In this document: in pieces, positions 1-13,453 of the stretch | Layout of the letters: each line of letters opens with the position of its first letter | How positions within the stretch are numbered: the first letter of the stretch is position 1 | Assembly: GCF_030052815.1 (NCBI RefSeq) | Contig: NC_079497.1 | Coordinates: 21,342,258 to 21,406,257, forward strand | DNA length: 64,000 bases | Direction: 5' to 3' | Origin: Hevea brasiliensis | Lineage: Eukaryota > Streptophyta > Magnoliopsida > Malpighiales > Euphorbiaceae | The notes under the pieces: generated by a model | The model's input: the letters and a program-made list of their open reading frames with translations, nothing else | Database searches by the model: none | What the model was told of the DNA's origin: nothing | Translations under genes and position numbers: made by a program

Positions 1-796
1 ATCCCTTCACAAATCTTCTGGAATACCCAGCTAGCCCCAAGAAACTTCTGACCTCAGTTGTATTTATGGGAGGTTTCCATTCCATCACTGCTTCTATTTT
101 CTTGGGATCCACCCTACTCCCATCAGCTGACACTATGTGTCCAAGGAATGCAATCTCATTTAACTAGAAGTCACACTTGGACAACTTAGCATACAGCTTC
201 TTTTCTCTTAGGGTTTGCAGAACAATCCTCAAATGCTCATCATGTTCTTCCCTGGTCTTGGAATACACCAAAATATCATCAATAAAGACCACTACGAACT
301 GATCTAGGTATGGATGGAAGATACGATTCATAAGGTCCATGAATGCCGCTGGTGCATTCGTTAGGCCAAAGGGCATCACCAGAAACTCATAATGCCCATA
401 CCAGGTCTTGAATGCAGTCTTTGGCACATCTGCATCCTTCACCCTTAACTGATGATACCCTGATCTGAGATTAATTTTTGAAAATACTCCTGCTCCCTTT
501 AACTGATCAAACAGATCATCAATTCTAGGCAACGGATATTTGTTCTTCACTGTCACTTTATTCAACTGCCGGTAATCAATGCATAACCTCAAAATCCCAT
601 CCTTTTTCTTTACAAACAGCACTGGAGCTCCCCATGGTGACACACTGGGGCATATGAACCCCTTATCTAGTAACTCCTGTAATTGGATTTTTAGTTCTTT
701 CAATTCTGTGGGTGCCATCCTATAAGGAGCAATAGAGATTGGTGCTGTACCCGACAGTATCTCAATAGCAAATTCGACTTCCTTTTCTGGTGGCAA
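1..796 (-). pseudogene. Element A reverse transcriptase, broken
   Basis: Minus-strand frame 164-796 reads through the RT fingers and palm: the [11 protein letters not shown] and [12 protein letters not shown] blocks, then [10 protein letters not shown] with the catalytic aspartate pair. A stop follows the LSKCDF block near 161-163. Beyond it the same polyprotein continues ([10 protein letters not shown] and FLGLAG-like stretches) to the window edge. It lies in the same frame as the upstream protease ORF, separated only by one TAG near 803. RT would copy element RNA inside the virus-like particle; this copy cannot be translated through. Confidence 0.9.
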
Positions 797-802
797 GCCA
801 GG

Positions 803-1687
803 CTATTCTTCAGGAAACACATCTGGGAAGTCTCTTACTGTGGGTATGTCACATAAATTTGGCTTAGCCTGCCTAGTATCCACCACATGTGCTAAGTAGG
901 CTTCACAGCCTTTTCTCATCAGTTTTCTTACAACTGTGGCTGAGATAACATTGGACAAGAAATCTGTCCTTTCCCCCACAACTGTGATCTCGTTACCCTC
1001 AGGAGTTTTCACAGAAATCCTCTTCAACTTACAATCAACCATTGCCTGATGACGTGACAACCAGTCCATTCCCAAAATCACGTCAAACTCATGGAAAGGC
1101 AACTCAATCAGGTCTGCCAAGAATTCATACCCCTGAATCCTTAACGGGCAACCCTTGTACACTTTGTTCACCACTACACTGTGGCCCAATGGATAAGTGA
1201 CCATAATGTCTTGGTCACTCTCCCTTACTAGTATCCCCCTTTCTATGGGTAGGTTGATGCAGATGTATGAATGAGTGGATCCTAGATCCACCAATGCATG
1301 CACAGATGTATTATAGAGGGAGAACGTACCCCTGATGACGTTTGGGGCATCTTGCTCCTCCTGAGCTCTCATGGCATAGGCTCTGGAAGGTAGTCTGCCC
1401 TCAGGCCTCTCTGCTGGCTCAGATGCAGGCCTCTGTGATGGTCCCACTGCCTCAGATTTACCAGATTTCCTACCCCTTTGTGGTGCAGGAGTAGGTCTGT
1501 CTGCTTGTGTTGGAGCAGCTGTAGCAATTCTGCGTGGACAGTTCCTCAGCAGATGCTTTGTCGACCCACACCTTAAACAGGCACCAGTCACTCTCCAACA
1601 CTTCCCCTTATGCCACTTCAGGTAATGTGGACATGCAAAAGATGCTGGGGCTGGTCCCCTGAACCCCATCCCTGGAGAGCTGCCCAT
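803..1687 (-). pseudogene. Element A gag C-terminus and aspartic protease
   Basis: 294-residue open frame. A CX2CX4HX4C zinc knuckle (CLRCGSTKHLLRNC) lies near residue 37, then a Pro/Arg/Ser-rich linker, then a retropepsin-like domain with active-site stretch ALVDLGSTHSY near residue 135 and ILGMDWLSRHQ further on. The usual D-S/T-G is D-L-G here, while B and C have D-P-G. The frame ends at a TAG where related polyproteins continue into RT. The Met at 1687 is simply the first after upstream gag stops, not a native start. Confidence 0.88.
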
Positions 1688-2608
1688 AAATTGTGTGGAC
1701 TGACCTCTCCTAGGGGTGAACTATGGCCTGGGCTCCTGAGACTGACCCTGACCTTGAGGTTAACCTGAACTCTGTGCAGGTAGACCTTTGAACTTCTTTC
1801 CTGGTGTAGGAGATGAGCTAGACTAACCTGGGCCCCTCTTCTGTTGTCTCTCTCTTCTGGTCTGCTCATTTATTCTAACCTTTTCAACTTTTATTGCAGC
1901 TTCCACTAACTTGGTGAAGTCTGTGATTCCCAAGGCAGTGATCATGATCTTTATGTTGTCATTTAATCCCTCTTCAAAATCTTTTACACCTCTTGGCTTC
2001 ATTAGGGACTATGTCCCTTCCATAATGACTGAGTCTGACAAATTCCTTTTCATACTCTGCCACTGTCGGCTGTCTCTGCCTCAAATTAATGAACTCTCTT
2101 CTTCTCTCTTCCAGGTATGCACTACCACTTATTTCTTCTTGAATTCTAAGAGGAAGAAGTCCCAAGTTATTACTTCTGGCTGTACTTCACTGGACACCAT
2201 ATCCCACCATTCATATGCATCATCTTGCAATAGAGATATAGCAGCTTCTAGGTTTTGCTCTGGAGTGTAGTGGAGTTGTTTTAAAACCCTTCATGTTCTG
2301 TTCAACCAATTTTCAGCTGCAACAGAATCATCTTCTCTCTTGCCAAAGAAATCCACTGCTCTAAAATTTCTCAGTCTTTCCAGGTGGGATTTCTGCTGTA
2401 CAGGTGGTGGTAGTGGTGGTGGTGGTGGCATTACCCCAGCCATTTGTCTGAAGAACTCGGCCATTTGCTGGAACATGGCCTGTGGAGGCTGAGCATGCTC
2501 TGCTTGAGCTGGCGGAGTAGGTTCTCCCCTACCCCTAGTCTCAGCTGCTGCAGGTGGAGCATGACTCACCACTTCCTCCTCAACTGCAATCTGAGATGTA
2601 GGGTCCAT
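1688..2608 (-). pseudogene. Element A gag, N-terminal and central part, degenerate
   Basis: The ATG at 2608 opens a gag N-terminus beginning MDPTSQ and rich in Pro/Ala/Gln, ending at the AENWLNRT block of the retrotransposon gag domain. The matching block is intact in element B. The continuation (YLEERRREFINLRQ and TVAEYEKEFVRLSHYGRD blocks, 1974-2165) is in another reading piece, so there are frameshifts and stops; several stops also lie in the Gln/Pro-rich linker 1690-1790. Gag forms the particle and packages RNA. Confidence 0.85.
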
Positions 2609-2713
2609 ATCCTATTTAACAAAGACAAACAGATCTGCATTAGTGTCACCTCGACTCTTACAAATGCAATGCATGGTATGGACTTAATCTTGGCCCAGAA
2701 ACACCTAAATCAT

Positions 2714-2725
2714 GCTCTGATACCA
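2714..2725 (-). other. Primer binding site of element A (initiator Met-tRNA type)
   Basis: Minus strand reads TGGTATCAGAGC, the classical plant PBS complementary to the 3' end of initiator Met-tRNA. It lies five bases from the LTR end. Confidence 0.9.
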
Positions 2726-3338
2726 CTGAATGTAGCCGAGCAAGATATGCCACTCAGTGTGGCGGAGCATCAATTCATATTTCCATTATAATTTATCCCT
2801 TTTTATTCATTTATTTACAATTTTTGATAAATCTGAATTTTTTCGCAATTCTTATAGAAAATCCGACAGAGTGCCGGCTATAAATTGGAAAAACAGTTCT
2901 TCTGAACCAGTTTAAAAGACACTTCCAATATAATTTCCAAATCCATAACTCCATTATACACACATCTCAACTCAATCTCAAAATCACAACACTATTTCTA
3001 GGATTTCTTTTTTTTCTGTTCACTTCATCACTTGAAGCTCATTTATAAATATTTCTCAACATTTCATTTTTCAACATACATTATACAGAAAATTTTAATA
3101 ACATGAAATTTCATATATTTACATTATCAAATAATTTCAAGAGTTTATAGTTACAATCCAAAACTAATACAAAATGCAAAATACAAAATGGTACCCAAAG
3201 TCCTAATGTCCTACCATATGCACTGTAGATGAGAGATGACTCTAGACTCAGGATGCAACTCTGAAAGTTTACCCTGTCAGATGTCTGCTGGGCTCCCCAG
3301 CTAGGTCTCTAGTACCTGTGCATGGCAAAATCGACGCA

Positions 3339-3356
3339 CTAAGCAATTATGCTTAG
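3339..3356 (-). other. Conserved LTR hairpin (A)
   Basis: CTAAGCA and TGCTTAG pair as a perfect 7-bp stem around a 4-base loop, next to the sense-strand CACCACT flank shared by all the long LTRs here. Confidence 0.6.
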
Positions 3357-5659
3357 TGGTGACAATATAAAATAAAATAACTAAAATAAAGTAAGTATTC
3401 AGAATATATGTTTACATTTTTGGTAAACTTAATTTTTGATATTTATTGCAGTATTATTCAATTAAAATTTGATAAGGTTTATTATCATTGTCCGAGTAAC
3501 CCATACTAGTTGACTGGACTGGATAAATGGATAAACTGGCACTGGGTACTAAGTACCTCGTACCATCACACCATCGATCACATTGTGTCTCCCGGTGTGC
3601 AACAGAACAGCTAATAAGCTGTAATAATTATCAGGAATAAAACCCAAGTATATTATCTCAATCAACATAGCCAAAGGCTATTTTATCACAAAATGGCATG
3701 GGAGGCCATGAAACATAGAATGGCATGAAGCCATATGCAGTACTGCTAATAGAACCCTATTGGCATGCCAACCTATCCAAATCAATCTTGCTAGGTATAC
3801 TAGGGCATATTACACTTTTAAGTTTCACAATTCTTGAAATTCAAGTTTTGGTGTTACTATTCAATTCATTAGTCAACCAAAATATTGACTTTTACATGGA
3901 CAATAGGTACATTGGTTTTAATACTCCCAACATACCACATTTTGCATTCTAAAATTGTTGGTATTGGTTGCCAATACCATTTCTAAGCTTAATGTTAATT
4001 GTTCAAAATTTTCAGTTTTCAAGCTTTGTCTTTACTATTCCATTAGTCAGTTTTGCAGTGGGAATTTGGCAAAAATGATCAACATGAAAGTTGTTCCTTA
4101 TTTTGTCTAATTGCATTTCCTTTTTTGGTCTAATTGCATTTCCTTTTTTGAATCACTTCATTTGGAGTTTTGTAACTCAAGTTATGGCCTAAAAACCACA
4201 ACTGGCCGGATTATAAATTTGCCAGAATTTCTGGACTGACCAAATCTACAGTATTAGGAGCAGTGATTTCAGGTTACTTTTTGAATATGTTATGGTCATA
4301 ATATGGGTTAGATTTCTACATCAAAGTTGTTGTTCTATATCTCAGCTTGTTGCTGGTAAAATTTCAGGTCGATTGGACCTTTCTACACTGAGTTATGGCC
4401 AAATGACTAAACACTATTCATTTGGTCATTATGCCCAAGCAGAATGTAGGCCACCCAGATTAGGGCAATCTTTTGGTCAACTAGGTTTGGTTTTCTGGGC
4501 ATGGTTTCTTCACCAAAGTTGTGCCATTATGTGTCTAGTTTCATGTCCAATTGGCCTTGCATCAATTGAACCTCTACAATTCTAGTTATTGCTGCCCAAA
4601 CCTGCTAGACTCATGCCCAGTTCTGCAGATCACCAAGGGCAGCCACACCAAACTCAAATCCCACTACACAATTCACTTCATTTTTTATTCAAACAAAACC
4701 AAATGGTCACTAATTGACCATTAAAACCTACTTTCATCATCACATGATCAAAGTCTCATTTTCATTGCAAACCCTAACTCAAACATCATCAACCATGCAT
4801 TATCATTTGCATTTCATCACTCCACTCAACAGATGCATATTGAGGGCAGCCATACTACCATTTTAACTCCATAAAAATCATCACAATCTTACCCCAACCA
4901 AGGCTGCCGAAATTATGGGATGGCATACAAATGATATTTAATAAATTTCTTTGTAATTTGCACTCATTCATAGTCCTTAAACATGATTTAAAGTGAAAAC
5001 CAAGGTTAGGTCACAAACCTCTAATGGAGTGAAGTTTCCCACTTGCTAGGGTTCTTCTTTTCCTTTTGTTTTTTCTCCCAAAAGACTCAGCAAAATGTAA
5101 GAACACTTTTTTGTGTTGGGAATATAGGGTTTAGTTGGGCAAAAGCCAGGGAAATCAAGCTTTCAAAAGCTTGCTAAGGTTGGCTATGGAGGGAGAGGTG
5201 ATGGCAAGGAAGAAGAATAGAGAGAGTTCTATTTTTTTTTTTTTTCATTTTTCAGCCCATTAAGTCTCTTTTAAATAAACTTATGCCATGTGTCAACATT
5301 GGATTGGTTGGGAGAATTTTAATGACATTATTATGATGTCATAATTCCATTTTCTTTCATTTTCTATCCTTTTCTTGTCTATTTAATTTCAATTAAATTT
5401 TAACAATATTTATTCATATTTTATTTCATATAAATTATTTATTTAACTGGACAAGTTAGCCAAAAATCATCTCTGAAGACGAAATGACCAAAATGCCCTC
5501 CGTTTATCTTAATGAGCTAAAATTGTGTGTACCGATAGAAAAATTTTGCTAAGCATTTTCTTGGCATTCTAATGCCATAAGAACCTCAATGACACTTCTT
5601 TGGAGTCCTAAAAATTATTTTATAATTTTTCCCCCCGAGTCTAAGGTTGCTAACGACCT

Positions 5660-5713
5660 TCACCATCACTTCCCTTTCGGGTTACTCATCCCTGGTGTTT
5701 CGGCTCATTTAAC
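5660..5713 (-). promoter_or_regulatory. 5S rRNA promoter-like module (A LTR), diverged
   Basis: Minus sense: GTTAAATGAGC (5703-5713), then GATGAGTAACC (5680-5690), then GGGAAGTG, about 172 bp into the LTR. One of nine related copies. Similarity to the 5S internal promoter is read by eye. Confidence 0.4.
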
Positions 5714-8700
5714 CTTAGTGTATTTCGTTTCTAAAAATTTTTTCTTCATTTTTATGAGCATTATTTAGTTTCTTTATAACTCCTCACTCTAGTCTATTTA
5801 TAATTTCAAACATTCTAACTGCTCGGACTGACATTGGTCACCGGAACAGTAGACTGTATGGACTAGCTAAAGTGAGGATGTTACAAGTTAGATTTAACAG
5901 TATCTTTTCTGTTCACTTCTTATATAGTCTAAGTCATTTATGACTTTTTTGTACTTTGGAACTAAATTAATTATCAGTATCTTATTAATTCATTGGTTTC
6001 ATTCTCAGTCTTTTAAAATTATATTAATGCCCAAGTAACCTATAACAGACTATAATGCTAGATGCACGGGAGTATACGGGTTAGACAGCCATATGTCTAC
6101 CCTGTATACATCTATCATGTCAGGCACAAAGCCAGTGGGTAGGCTGTTGAAGCCAGAAATATAATTATGCACAATGGCATCTGTCATGTCAGGCATAAGG
6201 CTAGTGGGCAGGCATATAATATCCTGTATATAACTATCTGTTAGGCACAAGGCCAGCGGTTAGAAATCATATCAGACATATTTTGTCAATCAATGATTAT
6301 TCATGTAGGCAGTACTGCTATCTGTAGTCCCTAATTGGTATACCAATCGATCCAACTATATATATATGTCTAGGTATACTTTGGGCAAATTAATACTATT
6401 AAGCACTTATAGTTTTATTATTTCATGCTATGTATTATTAAGGGTTCATAACATATTGTTATTTCACTTCATGTACTATTTATGCTTTATATCATTTTCA
6501 TGTCGTTATAATGGAAACATAGGTCCCAAGTACATATTCATATAACTTATGTATTTATCACTCTCATTATTTAATGTCATGTACTATACATATTCATAGT
6601 ATTGTTATTTCATATATGATGGAAACATAGGTTCCAAGTATGTTTTCATATGACTTATGTGTTTAGCAAACCATTTAAGTAATTTACATTTTATGTATCA
6701 ACTGATTTCATGTCACCTTGAAGTGGAAAAGTGAGAAAAGTGCGACCCACATACTTGTTTCATGTAATTTAGCATGTAGTGACTTATTAGGGATAAGTCA
6801 ATAATTTATTCCAAGAATCTTTCTTTAGGTTTAGCTTTAATGTCTTGTTTTTGCATATCAAATTGAGCAATTTGTGGCTACTGTTTGGCCACACTTCCTC
6901 AATGGAAGTTGTTCCTCTAATGTCTTCTCTTTATTTTCCTTTTGAATCATGTCATTTGGATTTGTATAACTCAAGTTATGGTCAAATAACCATAACTAGG
7001 TCAATTCTTTATTTTGGTTCCCTTACTAGGCAGTTTTGGTATTGAATTTAACCCATTTATTTGGACAGCTTATAGTAACATTTAGGCCTAGCATTCTACA
7101 TAGGATTTGTTACCCTATGTCTTATGGTCAATCAAAAATTTTAGTTGCAATTTTTCAAGTCTTGCAGAATTAATTATAGTCAACTTTCTAGACTGGACTC
7201 AAGTGTCTTATTTCACATGATCTCACTTTAGGTTAGTAGCTTTGGCTTGTAATTTAGGCTTTGTACATTCATAATTTGAGAAAGGTGTCTAAAATAACAT
7301 TTTAGTTCTGTATCTTAGCTTTCTAGATTGGTATGGCTCATTTCATTTGAAGACTTCTAGTGGGAGATATGCTTAAATGAATATGCTGGATTTAATGGTC
7401 ACTTATACCATTTCCAGATTTGGTATGCTAAATTAATCAAGTTAATTGACCTAATTCCCTTAATTTCTGGGTTTTGGTCAAAATACCATTATTGTAGGCC
7501 TATGTCTTATTGAAATTTTTGCACTGGTTTCAGGGCATTTAGAGTTCTATGGACCAAGTTATGGCTTCTTTTCCAAAACTGGTCAAGTAGTATTTATTTA
7601 GCAATTCTGGGCAGTTTCAATTCTAGACAGTTTTGATACCCCAATTTGGGCAAGCAATTTAACTTGGTTAATGGCATTTCTGGCTCTATGATCTTCACAA
7701 AAATTGTAGCCCTATGTCTAAGCTTTCCAATGGTATAAATTTTAGGTCATTTAGACCTGTCTACAGTGAGATACGATCAAATGAATGAACACTGTTCATT
7801 TGGTCAAAATTCTGGGTTCAATAATTGGTAATCCGGATTAGGTCAATTTTTAGTTCACTTTTTAGGCAGAATTTTGGCATGACATCTACATGAAAATTTG
7901 TCCATTATAGATTCTGTTTCACCTCCAATTAGCCTCATACCAATTTGGATCACACAAGGTCAGTTATGGGTCAAAATATATACTGCCCTCAATAAAACTC
8001 AACCTGCACAGAAAATTGCACTTCCAATTTTCATTTCTCCAACTCCCTTACTCTAAATAACATTCATGGCACTTCTAATTGACATCAAATAAATCTCAAT
8101 TGGTCATTTTCTAGCAGTTTACTCAAGTCCTCAATATTCAATACAAACCCTAAATCAAATGGTCAAATTCAACCATAATACACATGAAAACAACTAACTA
8201 TTACATGTAATTTCAACTAGCAATTTACCATACACTTCCACTAATCCATCAATCTATAAATCAACATTGAAATTCATAGAATTACCACTCTCCAAAGAAC
8301 TTCAAGGCTACCAAATTGGTCACTTTCCCTTAGGTCTTCAAAAATTATTCAAATCCTAATTCATGTTTACCCCAAGTTGTGCATGACACATACATATCAT
8401 TTCCATTGCATTTAGATGCATCAATTAACATCAATAACCATCATCTTAATTAAGAATTCATCAAATTATCAAGGAAATTGGACTGCCAACTTTCAACAAT
8501 TGAACAAGTCGCCCATAATCAATTCAAAACCCTAATTCATGATCAAACCTCAAACACCCACATACAATTATATCCTAATTAAGAAATTACCTTAATTAAC
8601 ATTACTAATCACCATTTTCATGTAAAAATAAATCAAATCCTCAAATTTCCCATGGCTGTCGAATTAGGGTTTCAACATTTCTCATCAAGTTCCTCAAATT

Positions 8701-9967
8701 TCCTTAGCACATCAACTCATCCCAAGCCCAAATCAAGATTTAAAGATGAGAGGTGGAAAGTTAAAGCACTAACCTTTAACCAAAGACTTCCCAAGCTTGT
8801 AAATCTTTACCAAATCCCCTCCTTCTTGCTGTCTATATACTGCCCATGGTGTGTAAACCAAGTTTAATGAAGGAAGATATATGAATCATGGCTTGAATCA
8901 TGGTAGATTGAAGCTTGCATGGTTGCTGGCCATAGTGGTTTTAGGGAGAGAATCAATTCGGCAAAGCGAGAGTGAAGGTTGAAGATGATGAAAAGTGGAT
9001 GTTACTTGTTATTTTATATGCTTATATACCTCCACTAATTTTGCTTAAACATTATAATAATCCAAAGTTTCCATATTTGCAATAATGCCCTCATATTTCT
9101 TTAAATTACATTACACATTTAACTTTTAATTTTTTATGGGGTTTTTAAAATTTAATACCACTTATTTTTAATGGGCATTTAGGTCAAAAGTCAACTCTAG
9201 GTGTCAAATGACCAAAATACCCCTCTTCGTGTTGTATTTTAGATTTTTCAATACTGCCGATTAAATCCTTGATTCGTCGATTTTTTTAATTTTCATTTTC
9301 ATTTGTATCGATTCACTAAATTTTCTTTGATATTTTCAATGTCATTTATACCTCTGTAGACCTTTAATTAGGTCCCAAAAATTATTTCTTGGGGTTTTTC
9401 TGTCACACCCTACTCCCCTGTAAAATGTAACATGATCCCGTAGTACACCTAGTGAATTACTGTACTTCGCCTACCGATAACCCATTAGATATACTACAAG
9501 GGATTTTAAAATAATTTGCGTGAAATTTAAATCATCGATTAAAAATAAAAAAATTTTTCAAAATTTCGGCAAGGTGCCGGCTGTATTTTAAGAAAACAGT
9601 TCTTCAATCCTGCAAAAGAAAATGCTCCCAATATGTTTTCTCAAATACAACTCCAATAACTTCATTTCAATTCACAATTCAAATCTCAATAAACAATCAA
9701 TTCATTTTCAAACTAATCTCATCATAAAGAAACATTTCATTGATTACAAGACTCAAAATTTATATTACAAAACTATTCAAGTAAATGAAATCTCAAATTT
9801 ACATTTACAATATACAACTGCTCAAATAATTTACATATATATTATTACATACATACATCAAAACCCGTGTACATGGTTATACCTGGAGCTAATATGAATG
9901 TCTCTTCAAAGAAGTTTACTCAATTGCTCTATGCTCTTTTCACCTGCGACAGCATACAAAGCTATCG

Positions 9968-9984
9968 CTGAGTGGTGAACTCAG
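9968..9984 (-). other. Conserved LTR hairpin (I)
   Basis: CTGAGT (9968-9973) pairs with ACTCAG (9979-9984), 5-base loop. The stem uses G-C where A, B and D use A-T at the third pair. Confidence 0.6.
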
Positions 9985-10239
9985 TAGTGCACAACTATAA
10001 TTTAAAATATAATACAATATAAATTGACAAAATTCACAGCAAATAATTTGGAAATTTGAGTACTCATCAAATTCCAAAACTCAAAATATTCATTGCTAAT
10101 AATGTAAATCATTTGTATAAAATGACTTTGATCATGAAATTCAATTTATCAAATCATAACTAATCATTTAAGGTAATTCCAACAAAATCAATTATACATA
10201 AATCATAATTGCAATCATAATTCTTTACTATTCAAAAAC

Positions 10240-10310
10240 ATTCTGTATCTCAAAACCATTATGTATCTCAAAAACCATTATGTATCTCAAAAACCATTAT
10301 GTATCTCACT
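10240..10310. repeat. 19-bp short tandem repeat in LTR I
   Basis: Unit ATTATGTATCTCAAAAACC, two exact copies plus diverged partial copies on each side. Solo LTR E has a diverged counterpart near 44115-44180, so the repeat predates the spread of this family. Confidence 0.85.
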
Positions 10311-10349
10311 AACTATGCAAGACTAATCCGAAAGGGCCATGTTCGGGGT

Positions 10350-10419
10350 GATTCTAACTCCCTATGATCAGGGAGGTCGAATCAGATTCTAACTCCCTAT
10401 GGTTGGGAAGGTCGAATCA
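10350..10419. repeat. 35-bp tandem duplication in LTR I
   Basis: Two adjacent 35-bp units beginning GATTCTAACTCCCTATG and ending GGTCGAATCA. The same duplication is present, inverted, in solo LTR E near 43985-44056, so it is ancestral to the family. Confidence 0.85.
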
Positions 10420-13141
10420 TTGTGCACAGTACACACCATAATAATGAATCTTTCGTAATGGCTATAACAAATAAGAACTTAGATCTAACCTCTAATAAGA
10501 GGTAAATCTAAGCCTGTGCACGTACCATGGTAATCAAAACACAACTAACTCCATTGTCTTCTCAACAAATGAGAGAGACGGGTAATAACCTAGTCAAGCA
10601 TCTATAGTGAGATGTAAAACAATATCACAATCCTTTTAGTGAGCATAAATCACAATACAATTCGATTCAAAGTCAATTCCAATATCCAATAATTTTTATG
10701 CTCATCACAATTCAAATCATAAATTTGCATTTTTCCATGCAAATTGCCCATCACTATTCAAAACATATTCTATCACAATTTTCCAAAACATAATTTATTC
10801 AATTCACAACAATGCTTAATACTTGTGGAAATAGCATTTCATAAAGCTAAATTCATATATACTATAATAATTTCAATAATCATTGAATTAAATCCAATAC
10901 TTGTTAAACATAATACATAAGAAAAAATATGTCATTTAATCATATGAAATATTCAGAACAAAATCAGTTAAAAACTAGTTGTGCACAAACCTCTAATAAC
11001 TATCTCTTGGCTCTGACTCAGTGTTTCCTTCCCCTTCCTTGAGTCTTTGCTAACTGAAACACACAGTTTGAAGTGTTTCAGTACTCATTTAAACTATCTC
11101 TAATGATAATGCTTAATAATTAACTTATTGAATTCTATTATTTCCTTAGTCAACCTAAGATGTTGACCCTCGATGCATTCTAGGTGAATTAGGTTTTAAT
11201 GTTACCAATATGCCACATTTGTAGCCTTTTAGTATTGGTACATGTTACCAAATTCATTTCCATGTATATTGCATTTTATTGCAATTTGTCGGATTCCGGT
11301 ATACTAATTTTACCTAGCCGGATGACCTAGTTCCCTTGGTTTTCGGGTTTTGGTCAAAACTAAAAACTTGTAGATCTATGTCTTATTGCACGCGAGGCAA
11401 AATTTCAGGTCATTCTGAGTTTATTAGACCAAGTTATGGTCATTGTACTATTGCTGGTCAGAATGTACCAAAATGGTCATTTTAGGTCATTTTTAGGTCA
11501 CTTTTGGTTCGGCCAGTTTTTGGACCCGAACTTGTGCAAGCTATTTGACTTGCTTATGGTCATTTCTGGGCTTTGGTGTCTTCATAAGACTTGTAGATAT
11601 ATGTCTCAACTATTCATGGTAAAAATTTTAGGTCAATTGGATCTGTTTTGAGTGAGTTATGGCCAAAATATCAACTACTACCCAAATGGTCAATTTTCAG
11701 GCCTTAAATGCACTATTCCGGATTTGGTCATTTTTCAAGTTACCTTCCAAGCAAAATTTTGGTAAGCTTCCTTCATGAAAGTTGCCACATTTTGTGCCTA
11801 GTTTCACCTCCAATTGGTCTCATACCAATTGGAGCCACACTTAAGGTTCTAAGCCCAAAACATAAACTGCCCTATTGCATTTTGTTCATCACTCATCAAA
11901 GGATACATTTAACACTTACCAAATTACACATTCATGCCAATTCTGGTTTGTATGATAACCTAAATACATTTTACTTCACATTGTTGGTCATTTGGCAGCT
12001 TGTAATCACACTCAATATGCACCTTATAGTACAGAATTTACCAAGTCTAAATTACACACAATTTAACTACATAATATAACTCATTCACATGTCCAAACTC
12101 AAACTCTTATACACATACACATGCTGCCATAACAAGTACCATAATTCAACCATATAATTCCATAAACCACAAACCATGAAATAACATATTTTGGTTCACA
12201 ATTCAAGCTGTCGATTCATACATCTCTCTCAATTAATTTCTAAGCTTCCAAAATCAAGTGTACATTCACATATACTTAGTATACATCACCCAATTTATTC
12301 CTACACATATAAACACTTCATCAACACTTTAATCTACCCTTTACATACAAGGATAAACTGTTCTTAAGGAGTTTCCATGGCTGCCAAAAATATACATCTC
12401 CCTTAAAACATCAAACTCTAAAAATCTTTCCATAATCCAACTACCCATAACATCCACACAAACTTTAATGAAGCAAGCATCAAAATACCTACTTACCACT
12501 TTGGAAACTCTTCAAAACCTTGACTAAACTTGATCTTCTTGCTGCCTATCTACTGCCCAAGGTGTATGGACAACTTTTAATGAAGGAAAGTGCAAGGAAA
12601 GAGGCTTGGATCATGCTTGCATAAAGCTTCAAAACCATGCGGCCATGGAGGTTTTCCTCTTCACCATTTTTGGCTGGTTTTCGAGAGGTGAGGAAGATGA
12701 AGTATATTCTGCCCAAATGAAGCTTTAGTGGTCCACTTAAGTGAGTTAGTGGAGCACTATGTGAAGGTTAATTATTTATTTATTCTAAAGTTTCATTTTC
12801 CCTCATTTAACTCTCAACTTTTGCTATTTACATTAGGTACCACCAATTTAATTTCTCATGACATTTTCCAAGTGTAATATCATGTATTTTTAATGGAAAT
12901 TTAGGTCAAAAGACAACTTGGGGTGTCAAATGACCACAATGCCCCTGTTCGGATTGCATTCCCGATTTTTCGGTAACACCGGGTTTTGTCGTTTTCTCGA
13001 TTTCCCACTTTTTCTTTGTACTAATTAATTAATTTTTCTTTGATATTTCTAATAGTATTTATACTTCAATAGACATTTATTCAAGTCCTAAAAATATTTT
13101 CTAGGGTTCCCCGTGGTCCAAGGCTAGTCAACGGTCCACAC

Positions 13142-13192
13142 CGCGACTTCTCGGTGCGGTCACCCATTGCTAGGGTCCTCGGCTCGTTTAAC
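13142..13192 (-). promoter_or_regulatory. 5S rRNA promoter-like module (I LTR)
   Basis: Minus sense: GTTAAACGAGC (13182-13192), then AATGGGTGACC, then a GAGAAGTC box, about 177 bp from the LTR start at 13369. A T5 run follows within about 60 bases. Confidence 0.45.
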
Positions 13193-13400
13193 TTGGCTAT
13201 ATTTCATTGCTATTATTTTTCCTTTATTTTTCTTGTATTTTCTTTTCTTGTATTTCATTATTTTATGTCTCCTCATCCATATCTAAGTATAGTTCTAGGC
13301 ATCCTAGCTGTCCGGACAACACTGGTCACCGGAACAGTAGAACGCACTACCGAAGATAAGGGTGTTACATTCTCAAGGTCTTGGAGTTGGCAATTGCCTT

Positions 13401-13453
13401 CACCGTAACTTCCCGGTGTAGTCACCCATCGTTATGGTTCCGGCTCGTTTAAC
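13401..13453 (-). promoter_or_regulatory. 5S rRNA promoter-like module (H1 LTR)
   Basis: Minus sense: GTTAAACGAGC (13443-13453), then GATGGGTGAC (13421-13430), then GGGAAGT, about 182 bp from the LTR start at 13635. Confidence 0.45.

Larger units (their letters stand above)
1..5885 (-). mobile_element. Element A: Ty3/gypsy (Tekay/Del-like) retrotransposon, 5' portion
   Basis: Read on the minus strand the order is 5' LTR, primer binding site, gag, protease, reverse transcriptase, with the rest of pol beyond the left window edge. Coding is broken by several stops. The same family recurs as element B. The element lies inside LTR H1, whose sequence resumes right after it. Lineage is inferred from gag-pol style, the 3 kb LTR and similarity to element C, which keeps a chromodomain-like pol end. 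Confidence 0.9.
2731..5885 (-). mobile_element. 5' LTR of element A (about 3.15 kb)
   Basis: In the minus sense it starts TGTAACATCC at 5885 and runs to the PBS side at 2731. Compared with the B LTR it lacks about 25 bp at its 3' terminus. It contains the intact, uninserted version of the site where solo LTR D entered the B LTR (around 4240-4252). It carries the 5S-like module and the conserved hairpin, and no convincing ORF. Confidence 0.88.
9401..13369 (-). mobile_element. Solo LTR I (about 3.97 kb)
   Basis: Plus-strand ends are TGTCACACCC at 9401 and GGTGTTACA at 13369, so the LTR reads on the minus strand. Flanks are TTTTC (9396-9400) and TTCTC (13370-13374), a 5-bp target duplication with one mismatch. 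H1 sequence resumes on both sides. It is the same family as solo LTR E. No PBS, polypurine tract or gag/pol inside, so it is a solo LTR left by LTR-LTR recombination. Confidence 0.87.

Noticed and set aside
2731..5885. ORFs of 60-120 codons inside the LTRs (for example 4292-4585, 11708-12079, 36269-36469, 50465-50773) as small genes
   Set aside because: They are not preserved between copies of the same LTR family, have AT-rich chance composition and match no family.
5886..5890. AGTTA as the target duplication of element A, and GGTAT as that of B
   Set aside because: The opposite flank is outside the window (A) or deleted (B), so it cannot be tested.
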